Assembly: GCF_006124995.1 (NCBI RefSeq)
Contig: NZ_QEWN01000142.1
Span: 41,428 to 105,427 of the forward strand
Origin: Vibrio sp. Hep-1b-8
GTDB taxonomy: Bacteria; Pseudomonadota; Gammaproteobacteria; Enterobacterales; Vibrionaceae
DNA length: 64,000 nucleotides
Reading direction: 5' to 3'
In this document: positions 39,355 through 48,767 of the stretch, piece after piece
How the letters are laid out: every line of letters begins with the position of its first letter
How positions within the stretch are numbered: position 1 is the stretch's first letter
Made by a program: the position numbers and the translations under genes
The notes under the pieces: generated by a model
The model's database searches: none
What the model saw: only the letters and a program-made list of their open reading frames with translations
Told to the model about the DNA's origin: nothing

Positions 39355-42120
39355 CTCGACATCTTTAGGCCTGAGTTGAAACTCTTCGATCGAACCAATC
39401 TCTAGGCCTAAGTCTAGCTTCTCGGACTCATGATGCGCATTACCTTGTGTGTGCATTATGAGCCTATTTGCGGTTCTTGGTTTGAGTTCATTGACCACGA
39501 ACCGAATCATGTCTGTTCTGGTTAGTCTCTTCAACTCATCAAGGACTAAGTCTCTTTGATTGAATTCAATATCTTTATTGCCAATCGCTACCCATAGTCG
39601 CTGAGCGCGACCGCGCAGTGTTGTGTCAGGCATGGCTATCTGGTTCCATAAGCCTCGCTTGCTGCTATGCCATTGATATTCATTGAGTTCTAACAACACC
39701 ATGTAAAATGCATTGAGGAACTCATCAATGGAACGAATCAGTTCCGCAGGCGCGGCATTGGGTGATTGTACATATAGCGCGATACCTGGATGGCGATTAA
39801 GTGGCAGGTTGCCCGTCCCAACCATATATCCTAGCTGCTGCTTCGTGCGAATTTCATGGAAGAAGGTCGCAGACATCAAGTGATTTGCAAGTGAATAAAG
39901 TGCAATGCTGCGAGGGCTGGTGTCGTCGCATTGGTAGTAAAGAACGGTGGCTGAATCCTCTTGGTCACAAAACACTTCTCGTTGGAATGAGCCATTCTTG
40001 CCTAACATGACCAATGGTCTCAGCGCTTCTTCATACTGCTGATTTTGGACTCTCAAAGCATCTTTTAACGTCGTGCCGAGAGACAAAGCGTCTGCCTTGG
40101 TCCAATCCCCATAGACAAACATTTCAACATGCAGCTCAGCCAGAATCGAATCAACGAAACTAGACAGTTCATCGACATTGATGGTTTCCAACGCTTCTAC
40201 CAGAACAGCATAGGGGGGATTGTTTGGCTGCAAAATGCCAGTTAATGCATTGAACAGTTGCGATATAGGGCGATCTTGAGCCGAATTCAACCAGTTTCTT
40301 AAAAGCTGTTGTTTTATGTTGTCAAAGCGAGTTTCGCTAAAGTCCCGTTGAGCGAAGCGACTGAGGATCAATCTCATCAATTCAGGCTGCTTTTGACTAA
40401 AACCAGAAATGGTGAGGGTTACGCCACCTTGATGGGCATACATGTTGTAGCCCATACCCGCGATCTCAGCTTGGTATGTGTTGATTGCTAGGCTATCGAG
40501 GAACATCTCGACGCAAAGGCGCGTTTTAACTATGTTACGTGGATTGGCGACCGCATGAGGGCTGTCTATCGCAATGTAGATGACCCCTTTAGGCACACGA
40601 AATTCCGTGTCTTGCAGGTGCCAGAGTTTGAACCCGGGTAGCTCTTCCAGCACCTGTGGCGTTTCGTGCGGCGTCTCTAACGGCTTCAGATCTAAATCAA
40701 AGCAAATAAATGGGTTTTTATCCGGTAGAGCAAAGCTTAGGCTGCTGTTTTCTCTGAAAAACGCTTTCTGTTCGGCTGAGAGTGGCGTAACACCGTAGGG
40801 CGTAAAATACCATTTTGCTCTATTTGGGTAGTCATAACCCTTTGCGACGAGAGTCGATCGTAAATTCTCAGGCGTAAAATAGTCAAACAGTGAGGTCAGA
40901 AGCTCAGGATCATAGTGATTCATCATGAAGTCGCCATAGATCACATCCTGCTCACGATAGTGCTGCATGTTTATCACTAAATGGCTGACTAAATCGAGCG
41001 GTCGAGTCGGTTCTTGGAAACGGAAGGCGGACTCAAGAACGGCCTGTTTCTCAAGGTAGCGCCACTCTGCCATCCCATGTTCCTTAATCAGTGCAAGGTA
41101 ACTGAATACCGCTTGGATAATGTCGTCGGTATGATCGAGTCCTTTTGGTGTTAACGCACAACTCACTGAAAACTCGCGATAGTTACTACCACTGGTACCG
41201 CCTCCGGCTGATAAAGAGGTAATCCAACCTTGCTCTTTGAGAGCCATCATTAGGCTACCACTGCCTTCGTAACCCAATAAATGGGCGAAATAGGAGAGGG
41301 GTTTAGATTGGTAATACTGATCCATGCTTGGCATTGGGAACGTCAGTATGAGTTTGCGTATCTCTTTTATCGGTTCAATGTTAACCAAGATGCCCGTCGA
41401 ATCCTCTTGGCAATAAGGAACGGTAACCTCTTTATTGACGAGTTTATGATTCGGAATGGCTGTGAATTTTTCAATACACCAAGATTCGAGTTGGTCGAGA
41501 CCTTGAGGCCCCGTGATGGCTAGCGTCATCAAATCGGCTGAATACTGCTCGAAATGAAAAGCGACGATCTCATCTCGAATTGATTTGCCCTCTCTATCCC
41601 CCAGAGTTTCGAGGTTACCCACCGAAAATTTACTAAAGGGATGCTCGGGATTGACCAACTCCTTTTGAACTTGATAAAGACGGCGGGAATCGTCATTTAA
41701 CTTGAGTTTGTACTCTGATTCAACGGCTTGGCGCTCTTTGTCCAAGGCTTCTGGATTAAATAGCGGGGCGGTAAAAAATTGACTGAACCTATCGAGACCG
41801 GTTGCAAAGGCATTGGGTGAAACGTCAAAAAAGAAACACGTATGTTCCGTTCCCGTCCAAGCATTGTTGCTGCCGCCATGCTGGTTAATATAACTTTGGA
41901 ATTCGCCAACTTTCGGGTATTTTTCTGTGCCGAGAAATAGCATGTGTTCGAGATAATGCGCCAACCCTTCTCGTTCGACGGGGTCGTCGAAGTGACCAAC
42001 ATTGACTGCTAATGCCGCTGCGGATTTCTGCGCACTGTTATCGTGGATCAATAATACTCGAATGCCATTAGTCAGAGTTAAGTAACGGTATTGATTGGTA
42101 TCATTTGGACTAATGTGCAC
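39346..42120 (-). CDS. Pitrilysin/insulinase family zinc metalloprotease
   Basis: A 924-residue M16 protease related to E. coli protease III (PtrA). The inverted zinc motif HxxEH is His55-Tyr-Leu-Glu58-His59 in GLAHYLEHMLFLGT, with the distal Glu in the AVESEYKLKLNDD block. A second inactive M16 half follows from about residue 450, as usual. No signal peptide is visible, unlike periplasmic PtrA, so a cytoplasmic location is likely. The start is GTG at 42120 with GGAG about nine bases upstream. It ends 9 bases inside the convergent yecM gene. Confidence 0.9.
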   Translation of the reverse strand: MHISPNDTNQYRYLTLTNGIRVLLIHDNSAQKSAAALAVNVGHFDDPVEREGLAHYLEHMLFLGTEKYPKVGEFQSYINQHGGSNNAWTGTEHTCFFFDVSPNAFATGLDRFSQFFTAPLFNPEALDKERQAVESEYKLKLNDDSRRLYQVQKELVNPEHPFSKFSVGNLETLGDREGKSIRDEIVAFHFEQYSADLMTLAITGPQGLDQLESWCIEKFTAIPNHKLVNKEVTVPYCQEDSTGILVNIEPIKEIRKLILTFPMPSMDQYYQSKPLSYFAHLLGYEGSGSLMMALKEQGWITSLSAGGGTSGSNYREFSVSCALTPKGLDHTDDIIQAVFSYLALIKEHGMAEWRYLEKQAVLESAFRFQEPTRPLDLVSHLVINMQHYREQDVIYGDFMMNHYDPELLTSLFDYFTPENLRSTLVAKGYDYPNRAKWYFTPYGVTPLSAEQKAFFRENSSLSFALPDKNPFICFDLDLKPLETPHETPQVLEELPGFKLWHLQDTEFRVPKGVIYIAIDSPHAVANPRNIVKTRLCVEMFLDSLAINTYQAEIAGMGYNMYAHQGGVTLTISGFSQKQPELMRLILSRFAQRDFSETRFDNIKQQLLRNWLNSAQDRPISQLFNALTGILQPNNPPYAVLVEALETINVDELSSFVDSILAELHVEMFVYGDWTKADALSLGTTLKDALRVQNQQYEEALRPLVMLGKNGSFQREVFCDQEDSATVLYYQCDDTSPRSIALYSLANHLMSATFFHEIRTKQQLGYMVGTGNLPLNRHPGIALYVQSPNAAPAELIRSIDEFLNAFYMVLLELNEYQWHSSKRGLWNQIAMPDTTLRGRAQRLWVAIGNKDIEFNQRDLVLDELKRLTRTDMIRFVVNELKPRTANRLIMHTQGNAHHESEKLDLGLEIGSIEEFQLRPKDVELG

Positions 42121-42432
42121 GATACATTCTCCGGAAATTAAGCGATGCTACTATGAGCGATAGGGTAATTATGACTCGGATACCGCTGACTGCAAACTAT
42201 CTGTTTGAGAAATATGAGCAAAATGAGTGATAGAAATAGAATGATCTGACTTTAAAGAGTGTTAAGAAAGTCAGAGTCTTTCATCTTGGAGTTGATATAA
42301 TTATTCATAGCTCAAAAAACTATCGTGGCTAAGAAACATCGTCACACAATAATAAATCAAGCTGCCATACAAGCAGCCACATAACAATAACCGCATCGAT
42401 GTGTAATGCGGGGATAGCATTAGGAATAAGCC
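42121..42432. other. 312-base divergent promoter region with inverted repeats
   Basis: Non-coding and AT-rich. It must contain the promoters of the divergent protease and sixA genes. A perfect inverted repeat TCTGACTTT / AAAGTCAGA (42245-42275, 13-base spacer) and a smaller hairpin GCTGC / GCAGC (42361-42377) are visible. A 63-codon minus-strand reading frame at 42301-42492 overlaps sixA and looks spurious. Confidence 0.6.
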
Positions 42433-42897
42433 ATGAAAATTTTCATTATGCGTCATGGAGAAGCGGAACATTTTGCTGAAAGTGATGAGCAACGAGAGCT
42501 GACGGAGCGCGGCAGAAGTGCATCTCTAGCGGTAGCCCGAGTCTGTGCGGATAAAGGTTTTGCTCACTTTGACCGAGTACTTGTAAGCCCTTACATTAGA
42601 GCGCAGCAAACTTGGCAAGAAATCTCAGCTTGCTTCACAACTGATCATGTAGAAACATGCCCAGACATCACCCCTTACGGTGATTCTGAACAGGTAGCTG
42701 ATTACGTTGCTGCATTGGTTGATCTACACAAATTGGAGAGTGTTCTGATTGTTTCGCACCTTCCTCTCGTTGGTTATCTAACCGCTGAGTTTGTTACGGA
42801 TATGATTCCGCCAATGTTTCCGACATCGGGTCTCGTGTCTATTGACTACTCGCCACAGAAATTAACTGGTGAGTTGATGTTTAATATCCACCCATAG
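42433..42897 (+). CDS. sixA: Phosphohistidine phosphatase SixA
   Basis: A 154-residue histidine phosphatase that removes phosphate from His residues, such as in the HPt domain of ArcB or the nitrogen phosphotransferase system in E. coli. The catalytic RHG motif is in MRHGEAE (His8), followed by LVSPYIRAQQT with its second Arg and the late His in LIVSHLPLVGYL. The length is close to E. coli SixA (161). It is monocistronic between the protease and flhA. Confidence 0.93.
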   Translation: MKIFIMRHGEAEHFAESDEQRELTERGRSASLAVARVCADKGFAHFDRVLVSPYIRAQQTWQEISACFTTDHVETCPDITPYGDSEQVADYVAALVDLHKLESVLIVSHLPLVGYLTAEFVTDMIPPMFPTSGLVSIDYSPQKLTGELMFNIHP

Positions 42898-42976
42898 TTC
42901 GTTTGTGGCGTACTTCAGCCCAGTTTTTTTTAATTTGGTCGCTGTGTATGCCTAACGTCTCTTCGCGTCAACCTGG

Positions 42977-42992
42977 TGGATGTTTGGTTGCC
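42977..42992 (+). promoter_or_regulatory. Candidate sigma-54 promoter of flhA
   Basis: TGG at 42977 and TTGC at 42988 give the GG-N10-GC spacing required by RpoN (consensus TGGCAC-N5-TTGC; the ATG in place of CAC is a mismatch). It lies about 95 bases before the flhA start. Vibrio flhA-flhF-flhG-fliA is known to be RpoN/FlrA-dependent, which supports the call. Confidence 0.5.
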
Positions 42993-43087
42993 CATCCCTC
43001 AGCCATAAATTTGACAGGATTAATGGACTGGATATTGCATAGTCAAACCAAATTGTTCTTTTTATCCAATATTGTAGCTACCTAACT

Positions 43088-45181
43088 ATGAAGTTTTCCC
43101 TGCCGTTTGCTGACAAGCTGCCTTCGATTCCACAACGTGCTATGCCAGCGATTGGCGCACCAGTCATGGTTTTGGCTACGTTGGCGATGGTTATATTGCC
43201 AATTCCTGCCTTCCTGCTCGACTTGTTTTTCACCTTCAACATCGCGTTGGCCATGGTGGTACTACTGGTAACGGTTTACACCCGCAGACCGCTCGATTTT
43301 GCTGCTTTTCCTACCGTGCTGCTGATTGCAACCCTCTTGAGGCTCGCTCTTAATGTTGCTTCTACCCGTGTTGTTCTACTCTATGGTCACGAAGGTGCTG
43401 GCGCCGCAGGTAGCGTCATTGAAGCGTTTGGTAGTGTCGTTATTGGTGGTAACTATGCGGTCGGTTTGGTGGTGTTCCTCATTTTGATGATCATTAACTT
43501 TATGGTTGTTACTAAAGGTGCGGGACGTATTTCAGAAGTTAGTGCTCGCTTTACCTTGGACGCGTTACCGGGTAAACAAATGGCAATCGACGCCGATCTT
43601 AATGCAGGCCTAATTGACCAAGACCAAGCAAGAACAAGACGTCAGGAAGTCACCAAAGAAGCAGACTTCTATGGTTCGATGGACGGTGCGTCAAAATTTG
43701 TTAAAGGTGATGCGATAGCGGGTATCTTGATCTTGTTCATAAACATCATCGGCGGTTTGTCGATTGGTATGGTGCAATACGGACTTGGCTTTGGTGAAGC
43801 GATAGAAATCTATACGCTACTGACGATCGGTGATGGTTTGGTTGCTCAAATACCGTCGCTATTGCTCTCTATCGGAGCGGCGATTATGGTGACGCGCCAA
43901 AATACCGATGAAGACATGGGCCAACAGGTCGTGTTCCAGATGTTCGACAACCCTAAAGCACTAATGATCACCGCTGGTATTCTGGGTGTGATGGGGGTTG
44001 TACCGGGAATGCCGCACTTTGCTTTCCTGTTATTGGCATCGTTGGCTGCGGGCGGCGCATACTGGATTAATTACAAGCAGAAACGCGCTGCGGAAAAAAC
44101 ATCACTTCCAACCACGACCGAACAAGACTCGCCAACGCCTAAGGAACTGTCATGGGATGATGTTCAGCCCGTCGATATTGTTGGGCTTGAAGTTGGCTAT
44201 CGTTTGATCCCGCTTGTTGACCGAGACCAAGGTGGTGAGCTGTTAGAGCGAGTGAAAGGGGTAAGAAAAAAACTCTCTCAAGATTTTGGTTTCTTAATCC
44301 CAGCAGTACATATTCGTGACAACCTTGAGCTGACACCGAACAGCTATCGAATTACCCTTATGGGTGTTGCGGTAGGTGAAGCAGAAATCAGACCGGATAT
44401 GGAACTGGCAATCAACCCAGGTCAAGTCTATGGAATGATTGACGGAGAGCCGACGATTGACCCAGCGTTCGGCCTCGAAGCGGTTTGGATTCGTGAAGAG
44501 CAACGAGAGCATGCACAGGCGCTCGGATATACCGTTGTCGATTCGTCAACCGTACTGGCGACTCACTTGAGTCAACTGCTCACCAACAATGCATCTCAGC
44601 TCATTGGTCACGAAGAAGTGCAGAATCTTCTCGAAATGCTCGGACGCAGCACGCCTAAGCTGGTGGAGAGTTTTGTACCAGACCAGCTTCAATTGGGTGT
44701 GGTCGTAAAAGTGCTGCAAAATCTACTCAATGAGGCGGTACCGATCAGGGACATCCGAACCATAGTTCAAACCTTGTCCGAATACTCAAGTAAGAGTCAA
44801 GAACCTGACATCCTGACCGCTGCTGTTCGTATTGCACTTAAGCGACTAATTGTTCAGGAAATCAATGGTATAGAGCCTGAGTTGCCCGTAATTACCCTTA
44901 TTCCTGAGCTGGAACAAATCTTGCATCAGACCATGCAGGCGTCTGGAGGAGAATCCGCAGGAATTGAGCCAGGTCTCGCAGAACGACTACAATCTTCTTT
45001 AAGTCATGCAACACAAGAGCAAGAACTTAAAGGCGAGCCAGCAGTCCTTCTGACATCAGGTGTACTACGCTCTACATTAGCCAAATTTGTCAAAAACACG
45101 ATTCCTTCGTTAAGAGTACTCTCTTATCAAGAAATCCCTGACGAGAAACAAATTCGCATTGTTCAAGCTGTCGGTAACTAG
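43088..45181 (+). CDS. flhA: Flagellar export gate protein FlhA
   Basis: Largest subunit of the flagellar export gate, forming a nonameric cytoplasmic ring that receives chaperone-substrate complexes. The 697-residue protein has about eight N-terminal membrane helices (about 20-315) with the FHIPEP family signature around GRISEVSARFTLDALPGKQM, then the cytoplasmic C-terminal domain. It leads a run with flhF, flhG, fliA and che genes. Its partner genes fliPQR-flhB are about 40 kb away at the other end of the window. Confidence 0.97.
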   Translation: MKFSLPFADKLPSIPQRAMPAIGAPVMVLATLAMVILPIPAFLLDLFFTFNIALAMVVLLVTVYTRRPLDFAAFPTVLLIATLLRLALNVASTRVVLLYGHEGAGAAGSVIEAFGSVVIGGNYAVGLVVFLILMIINFMVVTKGAGRISEVSARFTLDALPGKQMAIDADLNAGLIDQDQARTRRQEVTKEADFYGSMDGASKFVKGDAIAGILILFINIIGGLSIGMVQYGLGFGEAIEIYTLLTIGDGLVAQIPSLLLSIGAAIMVTRQNTDEDMGQQVVFQMFDNPKALMITAGILGVMGVVPGMPHFAFLLLASLAAGGAYWINYKQKRAAEKTSLPTTTEQDSPTPKELSWDDVQPVDIVGLEVGYRLIPLVDRDQGGELLERVKGVRKKLSQDFGFLIPAVHIRDNLELTPNSYRITLMGVAVGEAEIRPDMELAINPGQVYGMIDGEPTIDPAFGLEAVWIREEQREHAQALGYTVVDSSTVLATHLSQLLTNNASQLIGHEEVQNLLEMLGRSTPKLVESFVPDQLQLGVVVKVLQNLLNEAVPIRDIRTIVQTLSEYSSKSQEPDILTAAVRIALKRLIVQEINGIEPELPVITLIPELEQILHQTMQASGGESAGIEPGLAERLQSSLSHATQEQELKGEPAVLLTSGVLRSTLAKFVKNTIPSLRVLSYQEIPDEKQIRIVQAVGN

Positions 45182-45210
45182 TTCTAATGCGTTGATATAC
45201 GGAACATAAT

Positions 45211-46686
45211 TTGAAAATTAAACGATTTTTTGCCAAAGACATGCGCACAGCCCTGCTCCAAGTTAAAGGAGAACTTGGTGATGATGCGGTAATCATGTCG
45301 AACAAAAAAGTCGCGGGTGGAGTAGAAATCGTCGCCGCGGTTGATAGCGATGGAGCGAATCGTTCTAGTAACAGCTACAACTCGAATCCACGACATGCAC
45401 CCGTTCGTCAGGCTCCGGCGAGTTTGCCTGCTTCGAATAGAACGTTAGATGAAGATCGAGTCAGTCTCCAATCGCAAGCAGATTCTGGTCGATCCATGAC
45501 CAAGCGTTTTGCCAGCATGCTTAAACAGTACAGCAATGGTAAATCGGCAACGGATGGTCGTGATGAGGAGAGCAATCCAGACTCCCTATCGGCGCTGCTA
45601 CAACGTCAAAATGCAGCACGTTATGGTGATCGCGAAAATGTTCAAATTCAGCAAGATTCGCCTTTAGCGAGATTGATTGCCGAAGACCGCAGAATTCAAA
45701 AGCCAGCGGCAAAGCTCGATCCAACTCGTTATGAGCGTTCCCGACAGCCTGAAAACATCGTCGCCAACGAAGACCTAGAAGAGATGAAAGAAGAGATGAC
45801 CTCTATTCGTCGTCTTTTGGAACATCAGGTTTCGGGACTTATGTGGCAAGAGGTCGAACGTAGAGAACCTTTGCGTGCTATGTTGATCAAACGTCTTGAA
45901 CGCATGGGCGTGTCATCTGATCTTGCTGACCAGTTAGCTTGCTATATCCCAGAAGATACGCCACCAACCAAGGCATGGAAGGCGTTACTGGGGCTAGTGT
46001 CCGATCAAATTCCTATTGCTAAGCAAGATATCCTTAAACGAGGCGGTGTTGTTGCTCTGTTAGGTCCAACAGGTGTGGGCAAAACAACCACAGTGGCCAA
46101 GCTAGCTGCGCGAGCCGCGATGGAATACGGCGCAGATAACGTTGCGTTGGTTTCAACCGATACTTACCGTATTGGTGCGCATGAGCAACTTGCGATTTAT
46201 GGACGAATTATGGGATGTCCAGTAAAAGTCGCTAAAGATTCTAAAGAGTTAGCCGATGTAATATATCAGTTAAGAAATCGTCGCCTAATTCTTGTTGATA
46301 CGGCGGGTATGGGTCAGCGTGATGTAAGACTATCGGAACAATTAGACACCTTGATGCATGAGAGTGGAGAGATGATCCACAGCTACCTAGTTTTACCTGC
46401 TACTGCACAGCGAAAAGTACTGCAGGAAACGATTGATCACTTTAAACGTATCCCGTTGTCTGGATGCATTATGACTAAGCTAGATGAGTCACTGAGTTTA
46501 GGTGAGTTTGTCAGTGTCACAGTGCAAAACGCGCTGCCAGTGGCTTATATCGCGAATGGACAACGAGTTCCTGAAGACATTGTTATAGCGCAACCAAAAT
46601 ATATGGTCGCTAAAGCAAATGAATTACTTGAGAAGTCGACAGATGATGAACCTCACTACTGGAATAGTGAAGCGGAGAGGTTCTAG
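45211..46686 (+). CDS. flhF: Flagellar placement GTPase FlhF
   Basis: Signal-recognition-particle-type GTPase that recruits the first flagellar components to the pole in Vibrio. The 491 residues comprise an N-terminal basic B domain (about 1-180), a helical N domain, and the G domain with G1 LLGPTGVGKTTTVAK (about 285-299), DTYRIGAHEQ and DTAGMGQRD. The start is TTG at 45211, giving MKIKRFFAKDMRTALLQVK, which matches relatives. It overlaps an in-frame extension of flhG, but the true flhG start lies 13 bases downstream. Confidence 0.96.
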   Translation: MKIKRFFAKDMRTALLQVKGELGDDAVIMSNKKVAGGVEIVAAVDSDGANRSSNSYNSNPRHAPVRQAPASLPASNRTLDEDRVSLQSQADSGRSMTKRFASMLKQYSNGKSATDGRDEESNPDSLSALLQRQNAARYGDRENVQIQQDSPLARLIAEDRRIQKPAAKLDPTRYERSRQPENIVANEDLEEMKEEMTSIRRLLEHQVSGLMWQEVERREPLRAMLIKRLERMGVSSDLADQLACYIPEDTPPTKAWKALLGLVSDQIPIAKQDILKRGGVVALLGPTGVGKTTTVAKLAARAAMEYGADNVALVSTDTYRIGAHEQLAIYGRIMGCPVKVAKDSKELADVIYQLRNRRLILVDTAGMGQRDVRLSEQLDTLMHESGEMIHSYLVLPATAQRKVLQETIDHFKRIPLSGCIMTKLDESLSLGEFVSVTVQNALPVAYIANGQRVPEDIVIAQPKYMVAKANELLEKSTDDEPHYWNSEAERF

Positions 46687-46699
46687 GCGGCGGACGATT

Positions 46700-47587
46700 A
46701 TGACGAAGATTATGATACAAGACCAAGCTAGCGGATTGCGCCGTTTAACGCAGCCTTCTTTAACAAAGGTCATTTCAGTGACGGGTGGTAAAGGCGGTGT
46801 TGGTAAATCAAATGTAACGTTGGGAATGGCTATTTCGATGGCTCGCCAAGGTAAGAAAGTCATGGTACTCGATGCGGACCTTGGTCTGGCTAATGTCGAC
46901 GTAATGCTTGGCATTCGACCTAAGAAAAACCTTGGCCACGTTCTTGCTGGTGAATGCGAACTCAAAGATGCGATTGTAGAAGGGCCGCATGGAATTAAAA
47001 TTATTCCAGCAACCTCCGGTACTCAATCGATGACAGAGTTGTCGCACGCACAACATATTGGACTGATCCGAGCATTTGGTAGCTTGGAAGATGAAATGGA
47101 CGTGCTGCTAATCGACACCGCAGCAGGTATTTCCGATATGGTTGTCAGCTTTTCTCGTGCAGCGCAAGATGTGGTTGTGGTTGTTTGTGATGAACCCACA
47201 TCGATCACTGATGCTTATGCTTTAATTAAACTATTGAGCAAAGACCATCAGGTACAACGATTTAAAATTGTTGCAAATATGGTCAGAAGCTACCGAGAAG
47301 GAAGAGAATTGTTCGCAAAGTTGACCTTGGTCACAGAGCGATTCTTGAATGTGAGCCTTGAGCTCGTAGCATGTATTCCGTTGGATGATAAAGTTAGACA
47401 AGCAGTGAAAAAGCAAAAGATTGTTGTCGACGCATTTCCAAGATCTCCAGCGGCATTAGCAATCGGCTCATTGGCAAGCAAAGCACTAACTTGGCCAATT
47501 CCGAAAACACCGAGTGGACATCTTGAGTTTTTTGTCGAACGCTTACTGAATAGACCAGAGATGTTAGAGGAACCATTTGGTGAATAA
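46700..47587 (+). CDS. flhG: Flagellar number regulator FlhG (FleN, MinD-like)
   Basis: MinD/ParA-type ATPase that limits polar flagella to one and opposes FlhF. The 295-residue protein has the deviant Walker A GGKGGVGKSN (29-38), the switch blocks LDADLGLANVD and DTAAGISDMV, and a C-terminal amphipathic segment. The N-terminal DQASGLRRL motif binds FlrA/FlrC-type regulators in relatives. The ATG at 46700 follows the flhF stop and is preferred over an in-frame start inside flhF. HubP (15590-20785) recruits this protein to the pole. Confidence 0.95.
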   Translation: MTKIMIQDQASGLRRLTQPSLTKVISVTGGKGGVGKSNVTLGMAISMARQGKKVMVLDADLGLANVDVMLGIRPKKNLGHVLAGECELKDAIVEGPHGIKIIPATSGTQSMTELSHAQHIGLIRAFGSLEDEMDVLLIDTAAGISDMVVSFSRAAQDVVVVVCDEPTSITDAYALIKLLSKDHQVQRFKIVANMVRSYREGRELFAKLTLVTERFLNVSLELVACIPLDDKVRQAVKKQKIVVDAFPRSPAALAIGSLASKALTWPIPKTPSGHLEFFVERLLNRPEMLEEPFGE

Positions 47588-48314
47588 GGCGTTGACCTAT
47601 GAACAGTACGCAAACCAAAACAGTCAGCGGGTATTTTTAGAGAAATACTCGGTGTTGGTGAAACGTATTGCTCATCATTTGCTAGGGCGATTACCGCCAA
47701 GTGTGCAAGTAGAAGACCTTATTCAAGCGGGGATGATCGGATTGCTCGAAGCCCAGAAAAACTACGACGGTAGTAAAGGGGCGAGCTTTGAAACTTATGC
47801 GGGTATCCGAATTCGCGGTGCGATGCTTGACGATATTCGCCGTGGAGACTGGGTTCCTCGGTCAGTGCATAAGCACAACCGAGAAGTAAGCCAAGCCATT
47901 TCAGAGTTAGAAGGGCAATTAAACCGTGACCCCAGCGATACAGAAGTCGCTCAGCACATGGGCATTAGCCTGGAGCAATACCATACGATATTAACGGATA
48001 TTAACTGTTCACGTTTGGTCGGGATTGAAGACCTCGGAGTTTCAGAAGACGTCATTACTTCCGATGATAGTGACGAAGAGAATGCACCTTTTCAGGGTGT
48101 CGCTGATGAATATTTCCGCAAGGCCTTGATAGACTCGATTAAATCTCTACCAGAGAGAGAAGCTTTAGTACTTTCGCTTTATTACGATGAAGAGTTAAAC
48201 TTAAAAGAAATCGGTGAAGTAATTGGTGTTAGCGAGTCACGCGTTAGCCAAATACTAAGCCAATCAATGCAGCGTCTACGCACAAAGTTGAGTGCATGGA
48301 CAAATAATGAGTAA
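47580..48314 (+). CDS. fliA: Flagellar sigma factor FliA (sigma-28)
   Basis: Sigma factor for late flagellar genes (flagellins, motor, chemotaxis). The 244-residue protein shows region 2 (DLIQAGMIGLLEA, SFETYAGIRIRGAMLDDIR), region 3 and region 4 (LKEIGEVIGVSESRVSQI), the typical FliA set. The start is GTG at 47580 with GAGGA about nine bases upstream; the adjacent TTG at 47577 is equally in frame. The start lies within the last codons of flhG, so the two genes are coupled. Confidence 0.95.
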   Translation: MNKALTYEQYANQNSQRVFLEKYSVLVKRIAHHLLGRLPPSVQVEDLIQAGMIGLLEAQKNYDGSKGASFETYAGIRIRGAMLDDIRRGDWVPRSVHKHNREVSQAISELEGQLNRDPSDTEVAQHMGISLEQYHTILTDINCSRLVGIEDLGVSEDVITSDDSDEENAPFQGVADEYFRKALIDSIKSLPEREALVLSLYYDEELNLKEIGEVIGVSESRVSQILSQSMQRLRTKLSAWTNNE

Positions 48315-48318
48315 AAAT

Positions 48319-48342
48319 CACTGATCTCGAACTCAGTGGAGG
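48319..48342 (+). promoter_or_regulatory. Leader hairpin and ribosome binding site of cheY
   Basis: CACTGA (48319-48324) can pair with TCAGTG (48333-48338) immediately before and touching the GGAGG ribosome binding site (48338-48342), 5 bases from the TTG start of cheY. The hairpin might modulate translation; that is inference. Confidence 0.4.
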
Positions 48343-48347
48343 CAATT

Positions 48348-48728
48348 TTGAATAAAAACATGAAGATCCTTATTGTTGATGACTTCTCAACAATGCGCCG
48401 TATCGTTAAGAACTTACTTCGTGATTTGGGTTTCAATAATACCCAAGAAGCGGATGACGGCTTAACGGCGTTACCTATGTTAAAAAAAGGTGAGTTCGAC
48501 TTTGTCGTGACAGACTGGAATATGCCAGGTATGCAAGGTATTGACCTTCTAAAGCATATTCGAGCTGACGATGAGCTAAAACACTTACCAGTGTTGATGA
48601 TCACGGCTGAAGCTAAACGTGAGCAAATCATTGAAGCTGCTCAAGCGGGCGTTAACGGCTACATCGTTAAACCGTTTACTGCTGCTACATTAAAAGAAAA
48701 ACTAGATAAGATTTTTGAGCGCTTATAG
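48348..48728 (+). CDS. cheY: Chemotaxis response regulator CheY
   Basis: Single-domain receiver that, when phosphorylated by CheA, binds FliM and switches the flagellar motor. The 126-residue protein has the acidic pair Asp11-Asp12, phospho-acceptor Asp56 in VTDWNMPG, the Thr in LMITAEA and the Lys in YIVKPF. The start is TTG at 48348, fixed by GGAGG; a GTG at 48336 would place that site inside the gene, and an ATG at 48360 would drop four residues. In Vibrio this flagellar-cluster CheY is the motor-active one. Confidence 0.96.
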   Translation: MNKNMKILIVDDFSTMRRIVKNLLRDLGFNNTQEADDGLTALPMLKKGEFDFVVTDWNMPGMQGIDLLKHIRADDELKHLPVLMITAEAKREQIIEAAQAGVNGYIVKPFTAATLKEKLDKIFERL

Positions 48729-48767
48729 TCAAGGTATTGACTGAATAGCGTGAAAGGCCAATTCAGA

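Noticed and set aside
42301..42492. A 63-codon minus-strand frame before and inside sixA
   Set aside because: Overlaps the sixA start and its promoter region; hydrophobic but without support.
42903..43085. A 60-codon frame just before flhA
   Set aside because: It covers the candidate sigma-54 promoter and has no family signature or good ribosome binding site.
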